A model generated the notes under the pieces. It saw nothing but the letters and a program-made list of their open reading frames with translations. It was not told the origin of the DNA and did not search any database. Below, in pieces: positions 44,121 to 54,803 of a stretch of 64,000 nt of DNA; positions within the stretch are counted from its first letter, which is position 1, and each line of letters begins with the position of its first letter. The stretch lies in the NCBI RefSeq assembly GCF_000004195.4, contig NC_030677.2, forward strand, positions 112,493,036-112,557,035, read 5' to 3'. Source of the stretch: Xenopus tropicalis (taxonomy: Eukaryota > Chordata > Amphibia > Anura > Pipidae). Made by a program: the position numbers and the translations under genes.

Positions 44121-44930
44121 TGCTAAAAGTATTAAAAGTATTACTGTCCCCATACACAATAATCCTTAATTCCCCTCCAAGTTTAGTTACTCTAGGATAC
44201 AGACTCTGGGCAAAAAAAGGTACTGTATCTAGTCTATGTACAAAATTATTCATTTAGGAAAATTAGCTTCTTGGGATTCCATCAAAGACAAGTTTCAGTA
44301 TTGCCAAATAACCCACTATATCAAGCCTGTATCGATGAATACAGTCTGAACTACTTGGGGACATGGCAAATACTTGATTGAATGTGATTATAAAAACTCT
44401 ATAAAATCTTAATCTATATCAGTGAATATCCCCACACATATATAGAAATGGGATTCAGGCTACCAGGGAACATGCTTTTGGGTTTGCTGTGCAGTGGCAG
44501 AATAATTGGTGGGTATGCCCGGCAATACAGCAAGGCCAGACCCACATGTTTACTCTTCTCTCACAGCTATAACAAAGACATATGGAACCTGACCCATGGA
44601 CTGCATTATTGGGGAGATGCCTTCCAGACACACTGAAACATCATAATAAGATTTTTACCCCTATATGTAATGCCACAAGGCTTTTACATGGAAAGGGCCC
44701 GCCCCAATCAGCAGGTAGCGGGATGGAAAATCTGATGGATTGCGGCCAATGAGAAAATTAAAAAAGGTTCTATATCATGAACACAACATGGTTTACAGGG
44801 CACTCTAATGCTATGTATGTGCTTGTGGAGAAGCTTTGTGGAAAAGTAGTAAAAAGTAATGTTTAAAAATAAAGTTAGTGTGGTATGATTAGAAAGACTA
44901 AAGGTGTAAGGGCCACAGAGTGTTGTGTGG
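44121..44930. other. intergenic, nothing recognised
   Basis: No supported gene or paired repeat ends. Confidence 0.5.
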
Positions 44931-45150
44931 GGCCAGTGTTGAGGCTCAGTGGCGTGGGCCAGAGATAGCAGCCAGTAGAAAGGGTTTCCAGACAAAGGCT
45001 GATGGAATGGGCCAGTGTTGGGGGCCAGTGTTGGGGGCCAGTGGTGTGGGCCAGAGTCATCAGCCAATGGAAGGGACTGCAGGCAGAGGCTGATGGAATG
45101 GGCCAGTGTTGTGGGCCGGTGGCGAGGCCCAGAGAAGACAGTCTTGGGAG
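44931..45150 (+). repeat. outlying diverged copies of the 80-bp satellite (about 2.5 units)
   Basis: The words GGGCCAGTGTTGNGGG, GCCAGAGATAGCAGCC, AGAAAGGGTTTCCAGACA/GGAAGGGACTGCAGGCAGAG and GCTGATGGAATGGGCC follow the order and spacing of the 80-bp satellite unit that begins at 49569, with far more substitutions (for example GATGGAATGGG for GATGGAGTGGG). They lie 4.4 kb before the main array. Confidence 0.85.
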
Positions 45151-45475
45151 CTGGTTTAGGTGAGTAACCTGCGTCTCTGTCTTTCTGTACTTAGGGTTGG
45201 GGTGGGCTTTTGTATTGAGTAAATACTGTATATGTATATATGTGCAGAGTTATCCTACCGACATATTTATCTTTATACTTTGGTTGAAGTTGGTTAAATG
45301 CATGTAAATATATGTATAAAATATATGTATATAAGTTCAAGTTTTATGATGCACATTTTGTTTATATTTATGGATTTTTGTTTATACTTATGATAGAATA
45401 TCTGTTTTTGTTTTGTAATTATTATTATTGTTTTTCTAAGTTGCTTGTTTTTTCAATATAAAAAATAAATGGGCC

Positions 45476-45560
45476 ACTTTTGGGGGCCAGTGGTGTGGGC
45501 CAGAGACAGCAGCCGGTGGAATGACCTGCAAGCAGAGGCCGATGGAGTGGGCCATTTGGG
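45476..45560 (+). repeat. outlying single copy of the 80-bp satellite
   Basis: One unit: GGGCCAGTGGTGTGGGCC, AGAGACAGCAGCCGGTGGAA, GACCTGCAAGCAGAGGCCGA and TGGAGTGGGCC. It is closer to the main-array sequence than the 44931 copies. Confidence 0.85.
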
Positions 45561-45585
45561 AGCCATTCTCACAGTATTAACACCA

Positions 45586-46260
45586 GGGTCCCCAAACCTT
45601 TCAGTTAGTCACTAGGGGACTGCAGTTTTAGTTTTAAAAAGTGGGCAGAGCCACCAACAACCAATCAGATTCCACCTATTGAATTTTATTGGGTTGATGC
45701 CAGGGTTCCCAAACTTTGCACAGTCAGTCACTGGGTGAATTCGTACTCAAGGTTAGAAAAAGTGGGCAGGGCTGCCAAAAGCCAATCACATTTCTTTCAC
45801 TGTTTTAAGTGGGGAAATTTTAACTGCTGCCATTCTCACATGTTTAATGTCAGGGTCCCCAAACTTTGCACAGTTTGTCACTGGGTGACTACATTCCAAG
45901 TGGAAAGTGGGCGGGCCAACAACAGCCAATCAGATTTCACCTATAGACTTCTTGCCTTTACATTGAAACTGTTGCTGTTTGTTAACTATTAATCCTAGAG
46001 TCCCTGAACTTTGCAGAGTAAGTCACAGGGTAACTGCAGTTCCAGGTTAGAAAAAGTGAGCCACCAATCGCCAATCAGATGTCACTCGTTGACTTTCAGT
46101 GGGGAAATTTAAATTGCTGCCATTCAGACACTATTAAAACCAGGGTCCCCAAACTTTGCACATTGGTTTTACTTTAACTGTGGCCCAAGGTTAGAAAAAG
46201 TGGGCGGAGCCAACAACAAATCAGATTTCATTCAGTGACTTCACGTTTTTCAAACCAACA
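45586..46260. repeat. tandem repeat, five units of about 145 bp
   Basis: Each unit opens with CCAGGGTCCCCAAACTTTGC (variants) at about 45588, 45701, 45850, 45994 and 46140. Shared words are GTCACTGGGTGA, AGAAAAAGTGGGC, the CCAATCAGATTTCA block, and GGGGAAATTTAAACTGCTGC in the longer units. The units are well diverged. The array starts about 25 bp after the last outlying 80-bp satellite unit. Confidence 0.85.
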
Positions 46261-47813
46261 TGAAGTTTGTTCTCAAACTTCCCTTTCTAGTTCGTTATAT
46301 TCTTTATTACACCATCACATTTATATTTATTTTAACCGTAATAAGATATTACCAACGTGATTGTTACGTATATGAAATTGTTACCTGTAGTAGCTAAAGG
46401 TAGACATTAAATATGAAGCTGGTTCTGCCTTTACACAGCTATGTTTTACAGACAGAGCATGAAGCTAGCGCTACCTTTATACTGCTAAGTTTTCTGAGAG
46501 CATCTAGTAAAGAAAAAAGATATATGGTTTTCTGTGATCTTTGTACAGTTACACATGATACGCAGGCAGGATGCTTTGCATTGCTGTTTTCATAAAAATA
46601 TACTTTTTAAGTGTTATGTGCTATTGGGTACTCCTAAATAGAAAGAGCTGAATTTCAGGTTTAAAAACAATTTCGGCTATTACCAAGTTACCGGCAGTTT
46701 CCTTTTGCCATCTCCGGTAACCCTTATCTCCCATGATTTTCCCCATGCACTTCACTGCATGCATAAGACTGCACCGGCTCAAGGTACTTCTGTGCAAGCT
46801 TTACAGAGTGCTCCTCTTCCTGCTTTGTCTTTCTTCGCGCAGGTGCACATCTGTAGTTGAGTGAAAAGCCGAACTTTACCAAAAGGCAGGCTTTTTCACT
46901 CTACTCTGCATGTGTCGGCTCTGGGGTTTTAAGGGCAGAAGAAGGAAAGAACATGGCTCTCTGGTGGGAGCTTGCAAAGAAGTACCCCCAGGCCAGGGCA
47001 GTTTTTTTGCTAACAGTAGAATCATCTAAGTCACTGGGGGGTTCCTGACATATGGCTCCCCCAGTGATTGATTTACCTTTAAGGGTACCTTAAGGGTTAC
47101 AGCACATAGTTTTCACGGCTGTTTAGGACAAAACACAGTCCACCATGCCTGTCTGTCATCCTTTCTGCTAATATCAGATAAAAAATGCCTAAACTGACAC
47201 ACATCTGTTAAGAAAAACATCATTTGGCTTGCAGAGAGGCTACAGTGTGCATGTCTGAGACCTTTCTTGGTGATTGTAAGTTCTTGGCACACACTGGCAT
47301 GAAGGGAATTATGATGGATAATGGTGAGACCGAGACACTTTCAGTAGAAAAGAAAAGCATCACTAGGGTTCATGCAGGCATAGTGACATGTTCCTGTAAA
47401 AATCTGGAATGTGTCACTATCCCTTTAAGGATCACCAACTTGGGTAAAAAAAAACTTGATTTCAATGTGGGGGCACATGTCTTAACATTTTAGCACCCCA
47501 ATGTAAAGCCTTTCCTTGTCCTTTATGACTGTGACTTGCCATTCATGGCAGATACTGACAAGGCATGTATAGATTTATACTGGATCTTTAGTATCATAAG
47601 ATAAAACAGAAGACCCAGCACAAAGCCTTGAGGTACATCACTTAACAGGAGAATAGATTATGGGTGCATTTGGCACAAACACAGTAAGACAAGCTCTCAC
47701 CTTCTTGAGTGGTTTCTAGCCTACAATTTCTTTTCCTTGGACTTTGGACAGAGTACTATATGGCACTGTTGTCCTACAGAACTACTTGCTTAGGCTTAGT
47801 GAATAGTACAAAC
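46261..47813. other. intergenic, probable old repeats, no gene
   Basis: Bases 46840-47045 (AAGCCGAACTTTACC, GGCTCTCTGGTGGGAGCTTG, AAGTCACTGGGGGGTTCCTG) look like a frog dispersed repeat, by recall only. No frame has coding support. Confidence 0.4.
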
Positions 47814-47978
47814 CTCAGGAACACAATGACATCTCGTTCCTGGCCGGCTCCATAGCAGAAGAGGTATGAATCATGCTGAGGGAAATAAATGTTTGCTTCA
47901 AGCAGCTTTATATCTTCAGTTATTTCTTGGCTTCTTCTATGGCCAGAGATCCCATCAGAAATTGTGGCTCTGTACAAC
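47814..47978 (-). CDS. candidate internal exon, product unknown
   Basis: Read on the minus strand the segment is preceded by TGCCATTCAG and followed by the donor GTTTGT (47808-47813). It is 165 bases long and encodes about 55 residues without a stop, opening LYRATISDGISG and including LLEANIYFPQHDSYLFCYG and ERDVIVFL. Both boundaries split an AG|G arginine codon in the same place, so the exon is phase-symmetric. The composition looks like a folded soluble protein rather than repeat translation. I do not recognise the family. No partner exon was found nearby, so it could belong to a gene extending beyond this region, a decayed gene, or be chance. Confidence 0.4.
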
Positions 47979-48324
47979 CTGAATGGCACCCAATAACAAT
48001 TCTAGTACTTTATAAAAATTAAATATGTTTGGCTAAAGGATATGAAGCCTGCCACCACGTCAAGGTAGACTCGCTGAGCAGGTCCCTAACCTATCCTAAC
48101 CATCTTATTAAATGAGTAAAATATAAGTACTGTGGTATTTGGAATATATATTTCTATTCAACTAAACTTTTATGGCTAGCTCTTGAGAGAAACAACTTCA
48201 TTCTCCCTCATGTCTAAGCGGTACTGATCAGCATAAGAGCTGCTTGGCCCTGACATAGAGAAGTTAGCCCTAAAAACTCAATATATTATCCAAACAGGTA
48301 CCAACAAGTACTAATATTTTACCT

Positions 48325-48500
48325 TTAGACTAATATGGCTGCAACTATTCTATCCACCTTATTAAATAATACTCTGTTGCTAGTTTGTTGTATTCCTATA
48401 TTAACTATAACTATTCTATCCATCTTATTACATTTATGTCATTTCTTTTATACTACTTTACGTTCCTCTACTGCTATTCTATCCATCTTCTTAAATCACC
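48325..48500 (+). repeat. dispersed repeat pair, copy 2 (partner at 42925)
   Basis: See 42925-43110. This copy also has an internal near-repeat: ACTATTCTATCCACCTTATT and AACTATTCTATCCATCTTAT are followed by similar text, and CTATTCTATCCATCTTCTTA occurs a third time. Confidence 0.65.
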
Positions 48501-49568
48501 TAGTTATTTCTACCCTGTATTACATCCACTAACTCTAAAATACATGGGCCAGAGAAGCCAGTCCCATTTCACTAACTATCGGTGACATTAAATAGCAGCC
48601 ATTGCCTTTAATGTTAATCTTTTCAGCTATATTTTATGATAACCTATTTTTATTTTCTGCCATCCTATGTTATATATGTTATTCTACTTGTATTCTATTT
48701 ACCTTACACTGTACTCCTTTAAGCTATAAGTTCAGGCCAGCACTAGCATATTTGTCCTTAGTATTAAGATGGCAGTAAGTGAAGGCAATTCTATAATGAG
48801 GAAATATGTAACTATCCTTATTTTTTACCATCTTATTCTTATTTTTTATTATTTTTATTTCTTTATTCTGTATCCTCATTGTTGTATTCCTTATCATTAT
48901 TATCCTAATTTAAATTTCTTGTCCTTATTACTTTATTATTTAGCCTTATTTTTTTCACAATTTTTTATAATCTAATGTTATGTATTCTTTGCTATTTAGT
49001 GCTTCTGGCATAAAATTTTTAATCATTTTATCTTATCCAATCCTGATGAACTTTATCTATATACAAATATGGGATTAATTATCCAACATTTTTGGGAGTT
49101 GTGGTTTTTCTATAATTTGGAAGTATTACAAGGTACTATCTACTTATTAAGTGGGAAAACTATGGTTAAATTTAAGCTTAAGCTTTAATTCATTAAATTC
49201 CTATTTATCTTAAAGCTGATCAAGAGGAAGGAAAACAAAACCCCTCTGAGGCAAATGTGCCAAATGTGCCTCAAAAGGGGAAAAAAAATCCTTCCTGACT
49301 CCAATATGGTAATTGTACTGGTCCCTGGGTCGCTAATGTACTATGTGTAGTGGTCCTTATTTATTCTGGTAGCCTATATTCGGGTAGTCTATTTAATGTT
49401 TAAGGTTCTGTCCCTTCCTAATTATACCATATGGCTAAACAATGTAAATCTTCCTCTTCATTTTTTAAATACGAGTCCTTTAGTTATATCCTTTGCCATA
49501 CATAATAAATATAATCAAAGGAGCTGAATCTGGACCCAAAGGTGTACATAAGTTGGGTGCTACTCAAA
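48501..49568. other. T-rich flank of the satellite array
   Basis: A strongly pyrimidine-rich and AT-rich plus strand (about 48610-49010) and no gene. Bases 49225-49330 (CCTTCCTGACTCCAATATGG) resemble 27218-27260, a probable dispersed repeat. The array begins abruptly after ACTCAAA at 49567. Confidence 0.5.
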
Positions 49569-52500
49569 GTGTTGGGGGGGCCGGTGGCAGGGCACAGAGA
49601 CAGCAGCCGGTGGAAGGGGCTGCAGGCAGAGGCCGATGGAGTGGGCCGGTGTTAGGGGGGGGGGGGGCGGTGGCAGGGCACAGAGAGCAGCCGGTAGAAG
49701 GGGCTGCAGGCAGAGGCCGATGGAGTGGGCCAGTGTTGGGGGGGGGCGGTGTCAAGGCACAAACACAATAGCCGGTGGAAGGGGCTGCAGGCAGAGGCCG
49801 ATGGAGTGGGCCAGTGTTGGGGGGGCCGGTGGCAGGGCACAAAGACAGCAGCCGGTGGAAGGGGCTGCAGGTAGAGGCCAATGAAGTGGGCCAGTGTTGG
49901 GGGGGCCGGTCTCAAAGCACAAAAACAGCAGCCGGTGGAAGGGGCTGCAGCCAGAGGCCGATGGAGTGGGCCAGTGTTGGGGGGGCCGGTGGCAGGGCAC
50001 AAAGACAGCAGCCGGTGGAAGGGGCTGCAGGTAGAGGCCGATGGAGTGGGCCGGTGTTAGGGGGGCCGGTGGCAAGGCAGAGAGACAGCAGCCGGTGGAA
50101 GGGGCTGCAGGCAGAGGCCGATGGAGTGGGCCAGTGTTAGGGGGGCCGGTGGCAAGGCAGAGAGACAGCAGCCGGTGGAAGGGGCTGCAGGCAGAGGCCG
50201 ATGGAGTGGGCCAGTGTTAGGGGGGCCGGTGGCAAGGCAGAGAGACAGCAGCCGGTGGAAGGGGCTGCAGGCAGAGGCCGATGGAGTGGGCCGGTGTTAG
50301 GGGGGCCGGTGAAAAGGCACAGAGAAAGCAGCCGGTGGAAGGGGCTGCAGGCAGAAGCCGATGGAGTGGGCCGGTGTTGGGGGGGGCCGGTGGCAGGGCA
50401 AAGAGAGCAGCCGGTGGAAGGGGCTGCAGGCAGAGGCCGATGGAGTGGGCCAGTGTTGGGGGGGCCGGTGGCAAGGCCCAGAGATAGCAGCCGATGGAAG
50501 GGGCTGCAGGCAGAGGCCGATGTAGTGGGCCGGTGTTAGGAGGGGCCGGTGGCAGGGCACAGAGAGCAGCCGGTGGAAGGGGCTGCAGGCAGAGGCCGAT
50601 GGAGTGGGCCAGTGTTGGGGGGGCCGGTGGCAGGGCACAAAGACAGCAGCCGGTGGAAGGGGCTGCAGGCAGAGGCCAATGGAGTGGGCCGGTGTTAGGG
50701 GGGCCGGTGAAAAGGCACAGAGACAGCAGCCGGTGGAAGGGGCTGCAGGCAGAGGCCGATGGAGTGGGCCAGTGTTGGGGGGGGGCCGGTGGCAGGGCAC
50801 AGAGAGCAGCCGGTGGAAGGGGCTGCAGGCAGAGGCCGATGGAGTGGGCCAGTGTTGGGGGGGGGGCGGTGGCAGGGCACAGAGAGCAGCCGGTGGAAGG
50901 GGCTGCAGGCAGAGGCCGATGGAGTGGGCCAGTGTTGGGGGGGCCGGTGGCAGGGCACAAAGACAGCAGCCGGTGGAAGGGGCTGCAGGTAGAGGCCGAT
51001 GGAGTGGGCCGGTGTTAGGGGGGCCGGTGGCAAGGCAGAGAGACAGCAGCCGGTGGAAGGGGCTGCAGGCAGAGGCCGATGGAGTGGGCCAGTGTTAGGG
51101 GGGCCGGTGGCAAGGCAGAGAGACAGCAGCCGGTGGAAGGGGCTGCAGGCAGAGGCCGATGGAGTGGGCCAGTGTTAGGGGGGCCGGTGGCAAGGCAGAG
51201 AGACAGCAGCCGGTGGAAGGGGCTGCAGGCAGAGGCCGATGGAGTGGGCCGGTGTTAGGGGGGCCGGTGAAAAGGCACAGAGAAAGCAGCCGGTGGAAGG
51301 GGCTGCAGGCAGAAGCCGATGGAGTGGGCCGGTGTTGGGGGGGGCCGGTGGCAGGGCACAGAGAACAGCCGGTGGAAGGGGCTGCAGGCAGAGGCCGATG
51401 GAGTGGGCCAGTGTTGGGGGGGCCGGTGGCAAGGCCCAGAGATAGCAGCCGATGGAAGGGGCTGCAGGCAGAGGCCGATGTAGTGGGCCGGTGTTAGGAG
51501 GGGCCGGTGGCAGGGCACAGAGAGCAGCCGGTGGAAAGGGCTGCAGGCAGAGGCCGATGGAGTGGGCCAGTGTTGGGGGGGCCGGTGGCAGGGCACAAAG
51601 ACAGCAGCCGGTGGAAGGGGCTGCAGGCAGAGGCCAATGGAGTGGGCCGGTGTTAGGGGGGCCGGTGAAAAGGCACAGAGACAGCAGCCGATGAAAGGGG
51701 CTGCAGGCAGAGGCCGATGGAGTGGGCCAGTGTTGGGGGGGGGGGGCCGGTGGCAGGGCACAGAGAGCAGCCGGTGGAAGGGGCTGCAGGCAGAGGCCGA
51801 TGGAGTGGGCCAGTGTTGGGGGGGGGGCGGTGGCAGGGCACAGAGAGCAGCCGATGGAAGGGGCTGCAGGCAGAGGCCAATAGAGTGGGCCAGTGTTGGG
51901 GAGGCCGGTGGCAGGGCACAAAGACAGCAGCCGGTGGAAGGGGCTGCAGGTAGAGGCTGATGGGGTGGGCCAGTGTTGGGGGGGGGGCCGGTGGCAGGGC
52001 ACAGAGAGCAGCCGGTGGAAGGGGCTGCAGGCAGAGGCCGATGGAGTGGGCCAGTGTTGGGGGGGGGCCGGTGGCAGGGCACAGAGAGCAGCCGGTGGAA
52101 GGGGCTGCAGGCAGAGGCCGATGGAGTGGGCCAGTGTTGGGGGGGGGCCGGTGGCAGGGCACAGAGAGCAGCCGGTGGAAGGGGCTGCAGGCAGAGGCCG
52201 ATGGAGTGGGCCAGTGTTGGGGTGGGCCGGTGGCAGGGCACAAAGACAGCAGCCGGTGGAAGGGGCTGCAGGTAGAGGCCGATGGAGTGGGCCGGTGTTA
52301 GGGGGGCCGGTGGCAAGGCAGAGAGACAGCAGCCGGTGGAAGGGGCTGCAGGCAGAGGCCGATGGAGTGGGCCAGTGTTAGGGGGGCCGGTGGCAAGGCA
52401 GAGAGACAGCAGCCGGTGGAAGGGGCTGCAGGCAGAGGCCGATGGAGTGGGCCAGTGTTAGGGGGGCCGGTGGCAAGGCAGAGAGACAGCAGCCGGTGGA

Positions 52501-54803
52501 AGGGGCTGCAGGCAGAGGCCGATGGAGTGGGCCGGTGTTAGGGGGGCCGGTGAAAAGGCACAGAGAAAGCAGCCGGTGGAAGGGGCTGCAGGCAGAAGCC
52601 GATGGAGTGGGCCGGTGTTGGGGGGGCCGGTGGCAGGGCACAGAGAACAGCCGGTGGAAGGGGCTGCAGGCAGAGGCCGATGGAGTGGGCCAGTGTTGGG
52701 GGGGCCGGTGGCAAGGCCCAGAGATAGCAGCCGATGGAAGGGGCTGCAGGCAGAGGCCGATGTAGTGGGCCGGTGTTAGGAGGGGTCGGTGGCAGGGCAC
52801 AGAGAGCAGCCGGTGGAAAGGGCTGCAGGCAGAGGCCGATGGAGTGGGCCAGTGTTGGGGGGGCCGGTGGCAGGGCACAAAGACAGCAGCCGGTGGAAGG
52901 GGCTGCAGGCAGAGGCCAATGGAGTGGGCCGGTGTTAGGGGGGCCGGTGAAAAGGCACAGAGACAGCAGCCGGTGGAAGGGGCTGCAGGCAGAGGCCGAT
53001 GGAGTGGGCCAGTGTTGGGGGGGGGGCCGGTGGCAGGGCACAGAGAGCAGCCGGTGGAAGGGGCTGCAGGCAGAGGCCGATGGAGTGGGCCAGTGTTGGG
53101 GGGGGGCCGGTGGCAGGGCACAGAGAGCAGCCGGTGGAAGGGGCTGCAGGCAGAGGCCAATGGAGTGGGCCAGTGTTGGGGAGGCCGGTGGCAGGGCACA
53201 AAGACAGCAGCCGGTGGAAGGGGCTGCAGGTAGAGGCTGATGGAGTGGGCCAGTGTTGGGGGGCTGGTGGCAAGGCACAAAGACAGCAGCCGGTGGAAGG
53301 GGCTGCAGGCAGAGGCCAATGGAGAGGGCCAGTGTTGGGGGGGCCGGTGGCAGGGCACAAAGACAGCAGCCGGTGGAAGGGGCTGCAGGTAGAGGCTGAT
53401 GGAGTGGGCCAGTGTTGGGGGGGCCGGTGGCAAGGCACAAAGTCAGCAGCCGGTGGAAGGGGCTGCAGGCAGAGGCCGATGGAGTGGGCCAGTGTTGGCG
53501 GGGCCGGTGGCAGGGCACAAAGACAGCAGCCGGTGGAAGGGGCTGCAGGTAGAGGCTGATGGAGTGGGCCAGTGTTTGGGGGGGGCCGGTAGCAGGGCAC
53601 AAAGACAGCAGCCGGTGAAAGGGGCTGCAGGCAGAGGCCGATGGAGTGGGCCAGTGTTGGGGGAGCCGGTGGCAGGGCACAGAGAGCAGCCGGTGGAAGG
53701 GGCTGCAGGCAGAGGCCGATGGAGTGGGCCGGTGTTAGGGGGGCCGGTGGCAGGGCACAGAGAGCAGCCGGTGGAAGGGGCTGCAGGCAGAGGCCGATAG
53801 AGTGGGCCAGTATTGGGGGGGCCGGTGGCAGGGCACAAAGACAGCAGCCGGTGGAAGGGGCTGCAGGTAGAGGCTGATGGAGTGGGCCAGTGTTGGGGGG
53901 GGCCGGTGGCAAGGCACAAAGACAGCAGCCGGTGGAAGGGGCTGCAGGTAGAGGCTGATGGAGTGGCCCAGTGTTGGGGGGGCCGGTGGCAGGGCACAAA
54001 GACAGCAGCCGGTGGAAGGGGCTGCAGGTAGAGGCCGATGGAGTGGGCCAGTGTTGGGGGGGCCGGTGGCAGGGCACAAAGACAGCAGCCGGTGGAAGGG
54101 GCTGCAGGCAGAGGCCGATGGAGTGGGCCAGTGTTGGGGGGCCGGTGGCAAGGCACAAAGACAGCAGCCGGTGGAAGGGGCTGCAGGCAGAGGCCAATGG
54201 AGAGGGCCAGTGTTGGGGGGGCCGGTGGCAGGGCACAAAGACAGCAGCCGGTGGAAGGGGCTGCAGGTAGAGGCTGATGGAGTGGGCCAGTGTTGGGGGG
54301 CCGGTGGCAAGGCACAAAGACAGCAGCCGGTGGAAGGGGCTGCAGGCAGAGGCCGATGGAGTGGGCCAGTGTTGGCGGGGCCGGTGGCAGGGCACAAAGA
54401 CAGCAGCCGGTGGAAGGGGCTGCAGGTAGAGGCTGATGGAGTGGGCCAGTGTTGGGGGGGCCGGTGGCAAGGCACAAAGACAGCAGCCGGTGGAAGGGGC
54501 TGCAGGTAGAGGCTGATGGAGTGGGCCAGTGTTGGGGGGCCGGTGGCAGGGCACAAAGACAGCAGCCGGTGGAAGGGGCTGCAGGCAGAGGCCGATGGAG
54601 TGGGCCAGTGTTGGGGGAGCCGGTGGCAGGGCACAGAGTGCAGCTGGTGGAAGGGGCTGCAGGCAGAGGCCGATAGAGTGGGCCGGTGTTAGGGGGGCCG
54701 GTGGCAGGGCACAGAGAGCAGCCGGTGGAAGGGGCTGCAGGCAGAGGCCGATAGAGTGGGCCAGTGTTGGGGGGGCCGGTGGCAGGGCACAAAGACAGCA
54801 GCC
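49569..54803 (+). repeat. 80-bp satellite array, block 1 (plus)
   Basis: About 65 head-to-tail units. A typical unit reads GATGGAGTGGGCCAGTGTTG, GGGGGGCCGGTGGCAGGGCA, CAAAGACAGCAGCCGGTGGA and AGGGGCTGCAGGCAGAGGCC, 80 bp. Variants differ at the G-run length, CAGTGTTGGG versus CGGTGTTAGG, CACAAAGACAGCAG versus the 2-bp shorter CACAGAGAGCAG versus CAGAGAGACAGCAG, and GCAGAGGCCGATGG versus GTAGAGGCTGATGG. Variant units recur in fixed order about every 960 bp in part of the block. Long open frames on both strands come from the scarcity of stop triplets in the unit. Confidence 0.97.
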
